From Cadophora sp. MPI-SDFR-AT-0126 (taxonomy: Eukaryota > Ascomycota > Leotiomycetes > Helotiales > Ploettnerulaceae): a stretch of DNA of 64,000 bases. The translations under genes and the position numbers were made by a program. Below the pieces are notes generated by a model. That model was not told the origin of the DNA and made no database searches. It saw only the letters and a list, made by a program, of their open reading frames with translations. Position 1 is the stretch's first letter, and each line of letters starts with the position of its first letter. Positions 26,621 to 37,177 of the stretch are shown piece by piece. The stretch lies in the NCBI GenBank assembly GCA_020747065.1, contig JAGMVK010000002.1, positions 2,666,001 through 2,730,000 on the forward strand. Direction: 5' to 3'.

Positions 26621-28030
26621 ATGGCCAAGAGATCGGTGGACCTTATATGGGTATCTGAGAACTACGGGGAGCGTGAGCCGCCATCCAAACGAACTGCTCG
26701 CCCACGCGCCCCACCAGAGCGTCCTCCGCCATTGTACAAAGCATCGGTCAAGGAACTTGCAGAGACAGGCACTATCAGAGTCAGCTCTTCCACAGCCGAC
26801 ATTGACGATGCGATAATGGAGCGGATCAAGAAATGTCTTCAGCGTGCCAACCACCCAAACACGCCAGAAGCAGAGGCCAAAGCAGCACTTCATTTGGCCT
26901 CACGGTTGATGGGACAATACAATATATCGCAGGCAGAGGTCCTCGCTCATGAACCACCTTCGGCTCAGAAGCAATATGCTGGACAAAGTGTTGTATCAAT
27001 CCAACGCCTGGACGGTGATAAGTCCAAAACTGTGAATCATCAGAGCTATGTGGACACTCTTTGCCACGCTATGACACGCTTTTTCGACTGCAAGTACTAT
27101 TCAGCTACCAAGTACTCCTCTTTGGAATTGACTTTTTATGGTATTGCGGAAAACACGGTCGCTGCTGCCATGTCGTTCGAGATGGCATATAATTTGATTG
27201 CTGAATGGGCCAGGGCCTACAAGGGTGTCGGGAGCAAAAATAGCTACTCGCTCGGCGTTTCCGACGAGCTGCGCAGAATGGCTGTCAAGGCGAAGGCCGC
27301 TGAAGAAGTTCAGGCGGAGAAAGCGGAGAGGGACGACATCGATGCCAAGAGGAAGCAAGAAGAAGCTGAGAGACAGGCACAACTGGCCCGTTTGTGCCCT
27401 TTCCCTGAGACTCCAAGTAATGCCTCGTCTCTCGAACCGGGAGCAACTGTCGATGCTTGGAGTGACATCGACGGTGGCCGCACTCTCTCCCACGACGACG
27501 CCTGTAATCTGATGTTGTCGGACTCGGAAATAATTGGAGACCACGGCGGCGACGGTGATCCCGACCCATCAGATGAGAGAGCTGATGAGAGCAGCGAAGA
27601 CGACATCGAGCCAGACTTCAAAGTGGAAGACGATTATGATTTCAACACCTTCGGGAACTTGGACGAAGAAATCAGCAAGCTCATCAAGCCTGAGCCACTG
27701 TCATCCGAGCCATCTCTGGAACTATATCTGTCATCTCCTGCACCAAGAACTCAGAGTGCAATTCCCACCCCGCTGCCGAAACGAGAGCTAACACCCACTC
27801 GCCCAGCCGAGATGGAGCCAGAGCTGGAGCCACAATGGGCCTCGCAGATGCAACTCGTTACCTTTCGTGCAACTGCCACCAGGATCGCAGACGGATATCT
27901 CAAAGACAGAGGCGTGAAGCTTCAGAACCGGTCAGCTAGAAGCACGGCAATACGGGATCTGACCGCATACAGTCAGGGGACCAAGGATAGCAAGAAGATC
28001 GATGTGTACAGGAAGAGAATAAACGGATGA
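26621..28030 (+). CDS. DUF2786-domain protein
   Basis: Single exon, 469 aa. A DUF2786-type helical domain sits at about residues 62-105 (ERIKKCLQRANHPNTPEAEA ... YNISQAEVLAHE). A second conserved block follows at about 125-205 (YVDTLCHAMTRFFDCKYYSA ... FYGIAENTVAAAMSFEMAYN), matching the domain usually paired with DUF2786 in fungi. After it comes a charged Lys/Glu/Ala coiled stretch (about 215-255) and an acidic, probably disordered half. The C-terminus (RFRATATRIADGYLKD-like) is basic. The domain is widespread in bacteria and fungi, but no biochemical role is established that I know of. A nucleic-acid or chromatin role is only a guess from charge pattern. Confidence 0.8.
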   Translation: MAKRSVDLIWVSENYGEREPPSKRTARPRAPPERPPPLYKASVKELAETGTIRVSSSTADIDDAIMERIKKCLQRANHPNTPEAEAKAALHLASRLMGQYNISQAEVLAHEPPSAQKQYAGQSVVSIQRLDGDKSKTVNHQSYVDTLCHAMTRFFDCKYYSATKYSSLELTFYGIAENTVAAAMSFEMAYNLIAEWARAYKGVGSKNSYSLGVSDELRRMAVKAKAAEEVQAEKAERDDIDAKRKQEEAERQAQLARLCPFPETPSNASSLEPGATVDAWSDIDGGRTLSHDDACNLMLSDSEIIGDHGGDGDPDPSDERADESSEDDIEPDFKVEDDYDFNTFGNLDEEISKLIKPEPLSSEPSLELYLSSPAPRTQSAIPTPLPKRELTPTRPAEMEPELEPQWASQMQLVTFRATATRIADGYLKDRGVKLQNRSARSTAIRDLTAYSQGTKDSKKIDVYRKRING

Positions 28031-28746
28031 ATCGCCAGCAGAGAAGCGGTTCAAAAGAGAACAAGCTGAAGTAAACAGTCGATGCGATACTCTTTGGGAT
28101 GGGATCGAGTTACCTTTCGAAAACTTCCTGTGCGACAATGATAATGTGGTTCTCGGTAACTGGATTGAGCGCCACGTATAATGGCATATCGAACGAAAAC
28201 GAGCAAATTTTTGTGCAAGGTATCCTGGAATCAAAGTTCTATGAAGGTCTCGATTCAAGCAAGAGGACCTTCTAAGCCGCGATGTTACACCACATCCAAC
28301 GTAACGCTATGTACTATGGACTACTGCAGGCGTGTAGGTGGGATGTCTTGAATACTATATTCCAATTTTGCGCGTAGCGTGAGACAAGGTGGTGAATCTC
28401 GTAGTTTGTTTACTCGAATGTATAAGCGAGAAGCGGGCCTAGTCACGCTATAAGCTTTTTGTATAACTAGTTTTAAAAGCGAATTTTGCGCGACCCCGCC
28501 TGATTTTCTTGAAAGGCCGGATTTTCTAGATATTGCCTTTTACTTACATAATAATTACTTATTCATAACACTTGAATATTAAAATACTTAAACTCCTCCT
28601 TAGATGTGCCTATCCGCTGCCTGAACCTCTACTATGATACTCTCGCCCCGTTCCGCCTATCGTCGCCCCCGATGATTTCACCATGTTTCACTCATAGCTA
28701 TTCAATTGGCAGGTAACTGCTCGGAGTGCTGATATATAGGTCCCGT
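28031..28746. other. AT-rich flank left of the transposon
   Basis: No gene recognised. The stretch 28450-28620 is visibly AT-rich compared with its neighbours, perhaps older decayed transposon DNA. If the transposon interrupted the F-box gene to its right, the lost 3' end of that gene should begin at 28746 reading leftwards. In the host frame it stays open for 14 codons to a stop at 28702-28704. Confidence 0.4.
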
Positions 28747-28793
28747 GTAACGTCTAACCCCTGCTTTCCGCCCACCCCTACATTCCGCCCACC
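28747..28793 (+). repeat. Left terminal inverted repeat of the transposon
   Basis: 47 bp, the exact reverse complement of 30539-30585. Outer end GTAACG, rich in CCGCCCACC motifs. Confidence 0.92.
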
Positions 28794-28832
28794 CTGCCAA
28801 TTCCGTCACCTGATTTTCAACACTCAATAACT

Positions 28833-30434
28833 CTATTCTGCGTTAACCTCTATACATGATATTGTAGAATCTGAATCTCCATCTGATTCTGATTCTACAG
28901 GTCCAATTTGACGCTCTCCAGCTGCAATTTGAGCCTCCTTAATTGCACGTGTTGTCACAAACCGGGAATTTGGACTAGTCAGGACTTTCCTCTTTTTCCT
29001 TGGCCGTACTTGCTCTAATCTCTCTTCCAACTCTTTGACCCTCATATTTGCCTTCCCTAATTCGTAGTCTCTTTCGTCCATTCCTTTTATAACCTTCCTG
29101 AAGAGCAAACGCTTGACTGGAAGTTGGTCATGTGACCCGCTGGCTAAGGTCCGAATCTGTACGTACATCTCTTTCCGGTTCTTTGGAGTATGCAACTCAA
29201 TTGAAGTATCGGAAACCTCCAGAGGTAGTATTGGCATCTCTTAAGCCTTTGCAGAAGACGGAATTGTCGATTTATTACTATTTTCCAATAGCAAAGGGCT
29301 CATTAAAGGCTTCGCCATAGAGACCGGCCATAGACCTGTAGTCCTCCACCCAGCCTTAATATTAGAAGGGGTAAAGCTTTCCAGGTGTGCCTTCCGGTAA
29401 CAGATGAGGAAATTGCGCTTGCCAATTGGTGTAGAATCGACCATTGAACTCAACTTTTGAAGCTCTTTCCGGTAGGCACGCTTCAATGGAGAGAAAACTG
29501 TCAAATCCAAAGGTTGTAAGACGTGTGACGTATGTGCAGGTAAGAAAAGAAGGTATATATTATGCTCAAGGCACCTCCAAAGGAAATCCGTAGTCTCATG
29601 GCTTCCGTGGCCGTCTAAAATAAGGAGTCTTGCAGAATGGTCACGTGGTTGGGTCTGCGGGATAAAGACCTTTTCCAGCCACTCCAGAGCCGTCTGGTCA
29701 GTTGTCCACCTATTATCAGTGGCTGTAAAGTACCATTGATCGAATATATCTAATTGAGATGGAAACCACTGTTGTTGGACCGATTTTCCCTTGTAAATTA
29801 CCGCCGGAAACGTGGAGAGGCCAGTTGCGGATATGCACTCAATGATTGACGTCCAGGTACGTGAACCTGGCTGTTTTCCTTGAACCTTACGTTTCTCAGC
29901 ACTCCCTACGACATAGCCATTAAGACCATAGCCTTCCATAACACCAGTCTCGTCCATATTCCATCGTTGGGAGGCTGGAATAGCCTTGATTGCCGGAATC
30001 TCCAATTTTTGGAACCACGGCTTAATAACTTCAGAGCAAGCACAATTGACACGTACAGAATCGACGTATATCTGCCTCTTGGTCTTAAGAACAGGATTAC
30101 GTGCTAAAAACCGCGTCATCCAGTGTTTTCCAAGTGGTCGGTGGTCTCCTTGAATAGCTAAAAGCCTCTCTCCAAAAACCCGTATCTGCGCGTGAGTAAC
30201 TCCATGGCCAAGAGACTCTTGAGTCAAAATCCAATTGGTCAATCGATCTTCGACTACTGTAGGTAGCCTTTGCAAGTGCTTAGCGGCCTCCTGATGTGGT
30301 TGTGTCGTTGCATTCCGATCACGAAGGGTAGACCTTGGAATACCCCACTCCAAGCATGCCTTTCGCAAGGACTTGCCATTTGCGATTTCCTCAACAGCAC
30401 ACATGACGTCATGTTCAGTATATTGAGGCTTCAT
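28833..30434 (-). pseudogene. pogo/Fot transposase with a single internal stop
   Basis: Reading starts at 30434 and is open for 397 codons, meets TAA at 29241-29243, then continues in the same frame for 135 codons to 28833. That makes one interrupted protein of about 533 residues. Domains in order: an N-terminal Psq/CENP-B-type helix-turn-helix (ANGKSLRKACLEWGIPRSTL), a second CENP-B helix-turn-helix (about 55-120), and a DDE_1 catalytic core with WNMDETGV, ILDGHGSHET and HVLQPLDLTVF supplying the acidic triad. The part after the stop is a basic C-terminal tail with a short coiled coil (KVKELEERLEQ-like). The stop sits in GCTTAAGAG, and a CAA-to-TAA change would give it. Because the core is complete before the stop, a truncated but active enzyme is possible. 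Confidence 0.85.
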
Positions 30435-30441
30435 GATGAGA

Positions 30442-31659
30442 TCAATCTACATTCCAAATTTCAAGAAAATCGATTAGAGAATAAAATATTAAATAATTAT
30501 TGAAGTTGGGTGGTATAAGAAGCGGTGAGGTTAAGCGAGGTGGGCGGAATGTAGGGGTGGGCGGAAAGCAGGGGTTAGACGTTACCCTAAGCGTGCGTAC
30601 GTCATCCGTTCCCCAAGAGGGTCGGTAGGATCCGGTTCGATTCTTGGATAACAGGGATCCTGGAATATCATTAGCTTGGCAAATACACCAGACAAAGACA
30701 CTGACATCATCAAAATAGGGTATATAGTTAGCAGATTCAGCTCGCCAAGTACGGATATCATGTTTCTTCTTGCACCAGGAACATCGAACGTTACCGGTAC
30801 TAGGAGCCCTCTTTCCACAAGGACACCAAAATGCCAATCTATCCTGATGGGAATCAATCCACTTCCCATTTTGAAGCTCAATTGCCGACATCGAGTAGTC
30901 CCACTTTGTCCGCGTGTTGAGATATTCCAGATCTGCATTGTATTCTTGCGTCCTACAAGGTAGACATATCCATCGTGTGTACTGGTCGCAGTCGCAGTAT
31001 GCAGAGAGCGACAGCGGTAAATCGTGCTCGACTTGTTTATCGCACTCATCGCAGTAGCAGATAATATCGTGGCACATTAAGGTAGGATCGTGGTGTGGCC
31101 TTCGTGACGAACGGTAAAACCGTAAATCTCGAACACGAGGGACGTATCGGCATTCTTCACAAACATTGACTTCGCACTTAAGACAAGGAAGCGCATTTGC
31201 GGCATCGCATTTGAGGTTCCAAACGCGTACTTCGAGCTCTTCGTCGTAAGGCGGTCCGATCCGTTCCAGATAGGGACCGGTGTAAAGTTCGTATAGTGGT
31301 CCTCTGAAATCCTGACGCATGGTGAGGCCATGGCCGTCACACAAAGTGACGCGTTTGAGACGAGCGAAAATAGGCTCGGATTTGAGAATCAGAGTATAAA
31401 GTTGTACGTTAGTCGATGCGAGGTGGAAGAGGTCACGAGGAGTAAGATAGTGGGCTACCCTCTCAAGAAGCTCGTATTGCGAGAGCATGGAGAGAATATT
31501 AGACATTCTTTGTCGATGTGGGCTGGATGCCGTGTACGAATCGCGTAAATTGACTTCGTCCTCGGACGAGAGTAGTGCAGTGCTCGACCGTCCTGTTGTA
31601 GAAGAATTTGTTCGCTTTGGGCTGTCAGAAGCAAACACAAAGGTTGGAACTGTATACAA
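30442..31659 (-). CDS. F-box protein truncated and fused to transposon sequence
   Basis: 405 codons. Residues 1-358 are host sequence. From codon 359 (30585) the ORF reads through the transposon's terminal repeat and internal DNA for 47 residues, stopping 8 bp before the transposase start. An F-box lies at about residues 55-95 (LSQYELLERVAHYLTPRDLF). It is followed by a Cys/His-rich region with several CxxC-type pairs (CLKCEVNVCEEC, CYCDECDKQ, CPCGKRAP, CSWCKKKHD), probably zinc-binding. Such proteins usually recruit substrates to SCF ubiquitin ligases. The native C-terminus was apparently displaced by the insertion. An alternative start at the later Met before SNILSMLSQ is possible. Whether the chimera is expressed is unknown. 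Confidence 0.75.
   Translation of the reverse strand: MYTVPTFVFASDSPKRTNSSTTGRSSTALLSSEDEVNLRDSYTASSPHRQRMSNILSMLSQYELLERVAHYLTPRDLFHLASTNVQLYTLILKSEPIFARLKRVTLCDGHGLTMRQDFRGPLYELYTGPYLERIGPPYDEELEVRVWNLKCDAANALPCLKCEVNVCEECRYVPRVRDLRFYRSSRRPHHDPTLMCHDIICYCDECDKQVEHDLPLSLSAYCDCDQYTRWICLPCRTQEYNADLEYLNTRTKWDYSMSAIELQNGKWIDSHQDRLAFWCPCGKRAPSTGNVRCSWCKKKHDIRTWRAESANYIPYFDDVSVFVWCICQANDIPGSLLSKNRTGSYRPSWGTDDVRTLRVTSNPCFPPTPTFRPPRLTSPLLIPPNFNNYLIFYSLIDFLEIWNVD
30539..30585 (-). repeat. Right terminal inverted repeat of the transposon
   Basis: 47 bp, perfect inverted copy of 28747-28793. It is read as the last part of the neighbouring F-box ORF. Confidence 0.92.
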
Positions 31660-31992
31660 TGTAAGGTTCCTGTGGCCGCGAATCGACCATGACCCGGCAC
31701 GTGTTTATTCGCCGAGCTTGAGAGGAAGATGTGCAATCAACAAGATCAAGAGCTGGAAGACGTGCAAAGGCAAGAGTATAGGTAGAACTTGAAACGATGA
31801 TTACCTATTTCCTTTGGTGGAGCGCGGAATAGAATATACTCGATTTTGCCGCTCTGTTCATCACCCTAATCGTGCCAAGACACCCCCCTGAAATCTCATC
31901 TGGAACAATGTTCTTCCTGGCCACTTGGGTAGCGAATCCTGGCACGGCGGCTCAAAGCTGGATGGCCGAGCTGACTTGTCACAATATAAAAA
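31660..31992. other. Intergenic
   Basis: About 330 bp upstream of the F-box gene. No feature recognised beyond probable promoter sequence. Confidence 0.4.
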
Positions 31993-32392
31993 ATGAGCAC
32001 AATGTACAGCAACAGCTCCCAAGATATCGATCAACAGCTTATACACCAAGCTAACAATCAAAACCAAAGTCCTGGTGCTGGTGCTGGCGCAGGGGCTCAG
32101 TATCCCGGCCCCGTCCAATATCCAGGTGGGCGGAGCTCAACAGCCACAGATTCAACTACAGCAAGGACAGAACCAGATTAATGTGAATGTGAATGGTGCG
32201 AATGTGCCTGCGTCAAACTCGTCGAGTGGGTCGAGTAGTAGCAGCAGTACGACATCGACAGGTAGCGGAGGAGGGAGCAGTGGTGGTACTATCGAGATCT
32301 CCGTGAATGGTACTGTTTACAAATTCTCGTTTTGGGGTGAGGTACGGTCAGATTGGGATCTGTTAAGAGCTCGGAGGTTCGTGGAATTGTAG
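31993..32392 (+). pseudogene. Low-complexity Gln/Asn/Gly/Ser protein, frame broken
   Basis: Two overlapping frames look coding. The first starts at 31993 (MSTMYSNSSQDIDQQLIHQA) and runs to about 32130 in a Gly-Ala/Tyr-Pro stretch. The second reads NIQVGGAQQPQIQLQQGQN through a Ser/Gly tract to TIEISVNGTVYKFSFWGEV, ending at 32390-32392. Switching between them needs a one-base shift in the GGTGCTGGTGCTGG repeat region, since the only GT-AG pair there is about 26 bp. Not recognised. It may be a pseudogene, or the frame change may be a repeat-length error. Confidence 0.35.
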
Positions 32393-32831
32393 AGATCGTG
32401 CAGTACATTATCGAAGACATAGAAATAATGTCGACGAATCCTCGTCTAGCAGTCGTATAGATATTTGAACAAAACCCTCAAACATTGACTTGCATGTATT
32501 GATTGTTGCTTGCATTCAGCCTCAGCATTGAGATTCGGCTATTCTTATAGTCTCAGCAAGTGGAATGTCAGGAGAAATTATAAGGGTGACTGGAGCTGGT
32601 TTTTATTCACGAGAGGGAGACGTGACTTCATGATTCCAATATTTCCAATTGCCGGATCATAATTAGGTATTCATAACTTCAGCTCCTTGGATCTCATCGT
32701 TCCAAACGCTTTTCCACTTCCAGATCTTGACAGCACCAACGAAAATCTTCAGCAAGTCCCCGTCGTCGCAGACTTAGATCTTCAAAAACAGAAAAGCACA
32801 CTCACATATCGAACTCCCCAACAAGTGCATC
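32393..32831. other. Intergenic
   Basis: About 440 bp, no supported feature. Confidence 0.4.
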
Positions 32832-33640
32832 ATGATGCAAAACATGCTTCAACAGATGCAAGCAGCTAATAGTCCCAACCAAAACCCCAACCAGCCTCAA
32901 AAAAATACTCCTTTTCTCAATATGCTGCGCGCCCAAGCTGCGGCGAACGCTGTTGCTGCTGGAGGCGCTGACGCTGGTCAGGCACCTAATCAACTGGGTT
33001 TTCCGGGCTTCAGTGGCACCGGAGGAGCTCCTAACCCACCCGCAGGAGGTATACCTGGTGCTGGAGGAGGTGGCGCGGGGGCTGGGCAAGTTCCTCAACT
33101 ACCGGGCATGGCAAACGCAGGTGGTGGGACAGGCCAGATACCTCAGCTCCCAGGACTGGCAAATATGAAGAACATGGCAGGTGGGCTTGGTGTTGACATG
33201 ATGGGAGGCGCTTTGGCGCACTACCTCCTTTCTCTCCGCTAGGTTTTGGTATGGACCCAAGAGGCAGAAGATCCATCAGAGACCCTCAAGTTCAAGACTT
33301 GATGAATCAAATGGGTGGCTGGCATCTTGGACGAGGCAGGCCAGGCATGCCGGGTATGCTTGGAGGTAGGCTTGGTTTCAATGGGAGTGGGCCACTTCGA
33401 CACGGAGGTAATTTTGGCTTCACTCAGAGTTATGGCCGGGACGTCAGGTCAAGAAGATCATCAGGGTATCGAAGTCCACGACGTTCGAAAGGGAACTTGT
33501 GTGTTATCTTGTGGAAGAGGAAGCGACTGACTGAGAGGAAGAGGTGGATATGGGATACGGACGACCGGCCGAACAAAGGTGATATGTGCAAGAAGGAATG
33601 GCAGTATCCATGTCCGGCGACAGAAGGTGGGAAGAGTTGA
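32832..33640 (+). CDS. Hypothetical Gly/Met/Pro-rich protein
   Basis: Tentative two-exon model: 32832 to about 33180, and about 33243-33640. The intron is a roughly 62-bp GT-AG segment joining LANMKNMAG to FGMDPRGRRSIRDPQ. The N-terminal part is Gln/Asn-rich, then Gly/Ala-rich with VPQLPGMANAGGGTGQIPQL internal repetition. The C-terminal part contains GRGRPGMPGMLGGRLG and an Arg/Ser segment (SYGRDVRSRRSSGYRSPRRS) like some RNA-binding proteins. No family recognised and the composition is biased, so coding status is uncertain. Confidence 0.4.
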
Positions 33641-33838
33641 TAGCTGCAGGATAAGAAACGAGCCACTATTGCCTCTTGGACCTTTCAAACAGACCTGGGG
33701 ACAAAAATCGAATGGATACTTTGATGCTGTTTAGCTTTGGTCTGTCAAGTGGCAAATTTCTTTTCTTCATCTCTACATTAGAAGCGCAAACTTCTTGGCA
33801 ATTCCTCGAAACGACCTCCTACCTCTGAGTGCAGCACG

Positions 33839-34673
33839 CTAAGTCAATGTCATACACCTCATATATAGTAGATAGATCTTTGTGCTGATTTGCTCGTAGG
33901 GAACGTAATCGGGGTGCACTAGCGACCTAGAGCAATGGTGTGTATGCGCCAAGGGCGATGTCTCATCTGGCCGTTGTCAGTAAAGTTTCTCACGGGGTGA
34001 GGAATGCTAGATTACACATACCTGCAATCAGATGCCCACTCGTAGCCGCGAGAATCAGTAGATTTAAAGAATATAGGCAATGCTCAACATGGTAACCGTA
34101 CTCAGTGTACACAGCGTCAGTGTACGGCAAATCCTCGTCCGCCACAGGCTGCGTCGCATTTGAATCCAAATACCACTTCCAAGGCCCGTAAGTCTCTATC
34201 CAATCCTCACTTTCGGCTCTGTTGTAGCAAAGGGGGTGCGTCCATGCGAAATTCATAAGGTCCCAGACGCATCCTTTAGATTTTGCTTCGTCGGGATTTG
34301 AGCCACAATCAACTATCATCTGGGAGCCACCTTGCACTTCTGGCCAATCCTGGACTTCTGATTTTGATAGGTTGATATGTTGAGTAAGTATTGATGCGAT
34401 AATGAGAATGGTTCCCACAATGTAAAAAAGGAGAAGACTGTAGCAACCGCAGGTGAATCCAGTAAGAAGTCGGGTGGGATGGGGCTCCTCCACGAATGGT
34501 CTTTTTTCGAGGTCGGACAAGCCATCACGAGCGAGAGCGGGCTCAAACTCATATGACTGAAGTGTTGCATTCGGTTCAAAATGATTCAGGGACTCGGAGG
34601 AACTTTGTATTGATGAGTCTGAGGCCGACACTGAACTTGTTAAATAACTCTGTCGAAATTTTGTCATAAACAA
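33839..34673 (-). CDS. Small single-pass membrane protein, fungal family with conserved Cys
   Basis: Complement of 33839-33966 and 34022-34673, 259 aa (the Met at 34667 is an equally good start). A Ser-rich cytosolic N-terminus is followed by one membrane segment (about 73-95, CGCYSLLLFYIVGTILIIAS). The outer domain carries DCGSNPDEAKSKGCVWDLMN, the motif WTHPLCYN, WKWYLD and a HVEHCLYSLN helix, and ends with LAHTHHC. This pattern is common in uncharacterised ascomycete membrane proteins, often near secondary-metabolism or transport genes. It is divergent from the SLC45-like transporter, and I know of no proven function. Confidence 0.7.
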
Positions 34674-35260
34674 AAGGAAATTTTCGGCGTACTTATTAAT
34701 TCCTAACTGTTTTTGTAGCGAATTAAATCATGAGAGATGACCGAAAACAATGCCGTCAATGCCTCACCCTCCAAAGGACACGGGTGAACGAGCGAGAGCA
34801 AATATTTGAACGAATTTATGATCCGAGGAACTGCACCGGATGCCTGAGCGGATACATTATTTGAGTTTTGAAGGCAAGCCCACCATTGACTTTCCGGCGG
34901 ATATGCGACTCCGAGATTGCGCAGATGTAGAGACCACGAGCGCATCCCTCAGTACCGGCATCGCCAGCATCAGGCACTGCAGGCATCCTGGTATTCTGAT
35001 ACTCTTTCAGGCCGTCTTATTGTGTGGAACTTTACTCGGGTAGGAGTTTATATGAAGATGTGAGAACTTCAGATGCGGATACAAGAGAACTGTTTCCGAA
35101 CAAGATCAATCCCCTATTCTTATACTTCGGTTGCCCTAGCCGAGACGCTCGGTTGCTGTCTCGCGTAACATAAATACCATCCGCTGGTAGATCCGAGAGG
35201 TGGCCAAACTTCAATCGACGCTCGAAATTCACCCTACTGCACGCTTCTTAGCATCCTGAA
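34674..35260. other. Divergent intergenic region
   Basis: About 590 bp between the small membrane protein and the transporter, presumably holding both promoters. No specific site recognised. Confidence 0.4.
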
Positions 35261-37177
35261 ATGGCTTCCAAAAATGTGGATTATGTGTCGCTTTCAAGAA
35301 TATCCTTGAATCGCGACAGCGCAGGAAGCCCGGAGAAAGACCCTCTTTGGAGGGATGTGAACCTGCAAGATGGAGAAAGCAATGCAGTAACATGCTCAAG
35401 CCTTCAGCATTGGAGGCTAATCGTGCTAACATCACCATTCTTCGGGTCAGTCTTGACGAAATGTCCTGCGAATAACATCCTAACTTGATTCAGATTGCAA
35501 GCAATATCGCTGCTACTTTTGTCATACGGGAATGTGAGTTGCAATACCGTCTTCAAGTGCCCTGCTGATGAGAACAGCCATTCCTCCACTCACTAGAAAT
35601 CTCCAAACCTGTCACAGCTCTAGTATGGATGTCAGAGCCTTTGTGCCGTGTAGTATTTCAGCCGCTGCTTATAGCAGTGAGCAGTTCAAATCCTTGGACT
35701 TGGGGCTACCGAAAACCATTCGTCCTCTGCGGTACATTTGCAGCTATCTTTTTTGTACTTGCATTGACTTGTACGGAAGATTTGACAAAGGATTTCATCG
35801 GTGTAGGACAAGTGCATGGAGAGTATGTTGTCCGGACAATGGCAAAATCCCACTACTTAACTCAGCTCCTGGCTATATTATGGATAATCGCCATGAACAT
35901 ATCTATTCAACCATTGTTATTTGGCATGCGAACATTTCTCATCGAGCAATGTCCAAGACATCAGCTTGCGGAAGCTCTCGCGTGGTCGACTACATGGGGA
36001 ATGCTTGGCGGTCCCTTCATCGGCCTTGCTGGATCTTTGGACGTCACAAAGTGGTCTACATGGCTTGAAAAGGCTAATCTAAAGCCACTCGGACTTATCA
36101 CAGCGCTTTCCCTGGCAATTCCTGTCGTGGCAGCTTATTGTTATTTTCAAGACAAGAACCACTCTCAAAAATCTCCCAGCGGGTTTCGATATACGATTCT
36201 TTCGCATATCACTGGAATATGGAGCTCTGAGGATCGTGCACCTCACACTTGTCGTCAAGTGTATAAAATACAATTCGTAGCATTCCTTGCGTGGTTTCCG
36301 GTTCTATATTATTTGTCTTCGTAAGTTTACCTCTGCCCTTCTTTTCCAATTGCTCGGGTCTATAGGTATTAACCATTCCAGATATGTCTACGAAACAGGC
36401 AAGTGCAGTCAACATTTTGCCGTCATCCGTTTGGTCCACTAATTTTGAAGCCGTACTACACGACCATGTTGACTTCGAGAATTATGCCATCGAGCAATCG
36501 GACTATAGACTGATCGAGAAAGCACGGGACTCAGGTTCCTTCGCGATTTTTCTTTTCAGTCTAGTATCCCTGGTCGTTACCTTTGCTCTTCACCTACTCA
36601 CATTTCAATCATTGAGCCTCGTAGATTCGCAAAACAGTTCTGTACTACCAACCATACTCGGCATTTCACTCGCAAGGGTATGGGGGCTCTCCCACGCTTT
36701 ACTCGCAGTCTGCTGCTTTCTGACCTTTTTCGTATGGACTACGCCTTTCGCAACAGGACTCCTTGCTATTACAGGCATATGTTGGGCTATCAATTCTTGG
36801 TATGATACCCTTCACAAGACTTTCAACCCCTGAAGATAATCAAATCCGGACGATTGCAAATATGGGTTAGTTGTCATGAGGCTAATAGATCTGGCAGGAT
36901 TCCGATCTTGATTTTGAAGTCTGAGATCACGCAAAATGCTGAGGACTCGGCTTGCGACAATTCAGACGGAAGGGTCCAGCATTCGCGCTCGGAGAGCCTG
37001 CTTGATTGGCACCATTTGGCAATCTCTATGCCACAGATTCTGTCTGCTTTGGTATGCGCGATCCTCTTCAAGCTTTTCGACGTTGTGGATGTGAGGAATG
37101 GGGAGGCTTGGATCTTCAGACTTTCAGGTATCGCGAGCTGCTTTGCTCTATACCTGACCAAACGGCTAGAGCTGTAA
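35261..37177 (+). CDS. SLC45/sucrose-type sugar transporter (MFS)
   Basis: Six exons: 35261-35445, 35494-35533, 35578-36320, 36382-36398, 36451-36799, 36898-37177, totalling 1614 nt, 537 aa. Family landmarks appear in order: PFLHSLEISKPVTALVWMSE, WTWGYRKPFVLCGT (the RWGRRRPF-type loop), QLAEALAWSTTWGMLGG, CWAINSWIPILILKSEI (the conserved W-x-P motif rebuilt by the 98-bp fifth intron) and WHHLAISMPQILSALVCAIL. About twelve membrane segments are likely. It probably takes up sucrose, maltose or related glycosides with protons across the plasma membrane. Exon 4 is only 17 nt and is followed by an intron with a GC donor (GCAAGT). The canonical loop residues deviate (GYRKPF for GRRRPF), so substrate is uncertain. 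Confidence 0.82.

Larger units (their letters stand above)
28747..30585 (-). mobile_element. pogo/Fot-type Tc1-mariner DNA transposon, 1.84 kb
   Basis: Bounded by 47-bp inverted repeats that match base for base (28747-28793 and 30539-30585), beginning GTAACGTCTAACCCCTGC. It carries one transposase gene on the complement. The expected TA target duplication is not directly adjacent to these repeats. Both flanks do contain TAGG a few bases outside, so the true ends may extend slightly beyond the perfect repeat, with a small insertion on one side. The perfect repeats indicate a young or recently homogenised copy. Confidence 0.9.

Noticed and set aside
28833..29237. Separate gene after the transposase
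   Set aside because: It is in the same frame as the transposase and continues it after one TAA codon; better seen as the C-terminal part of one protein.
36790..36900. Frameshift in the SLC45-like transporter
   Set aside because: A 98-bp GT-AG intron (36800-36897) restores the frame and rebuilds the conserved W-x-P motif, so the gene looks intact.
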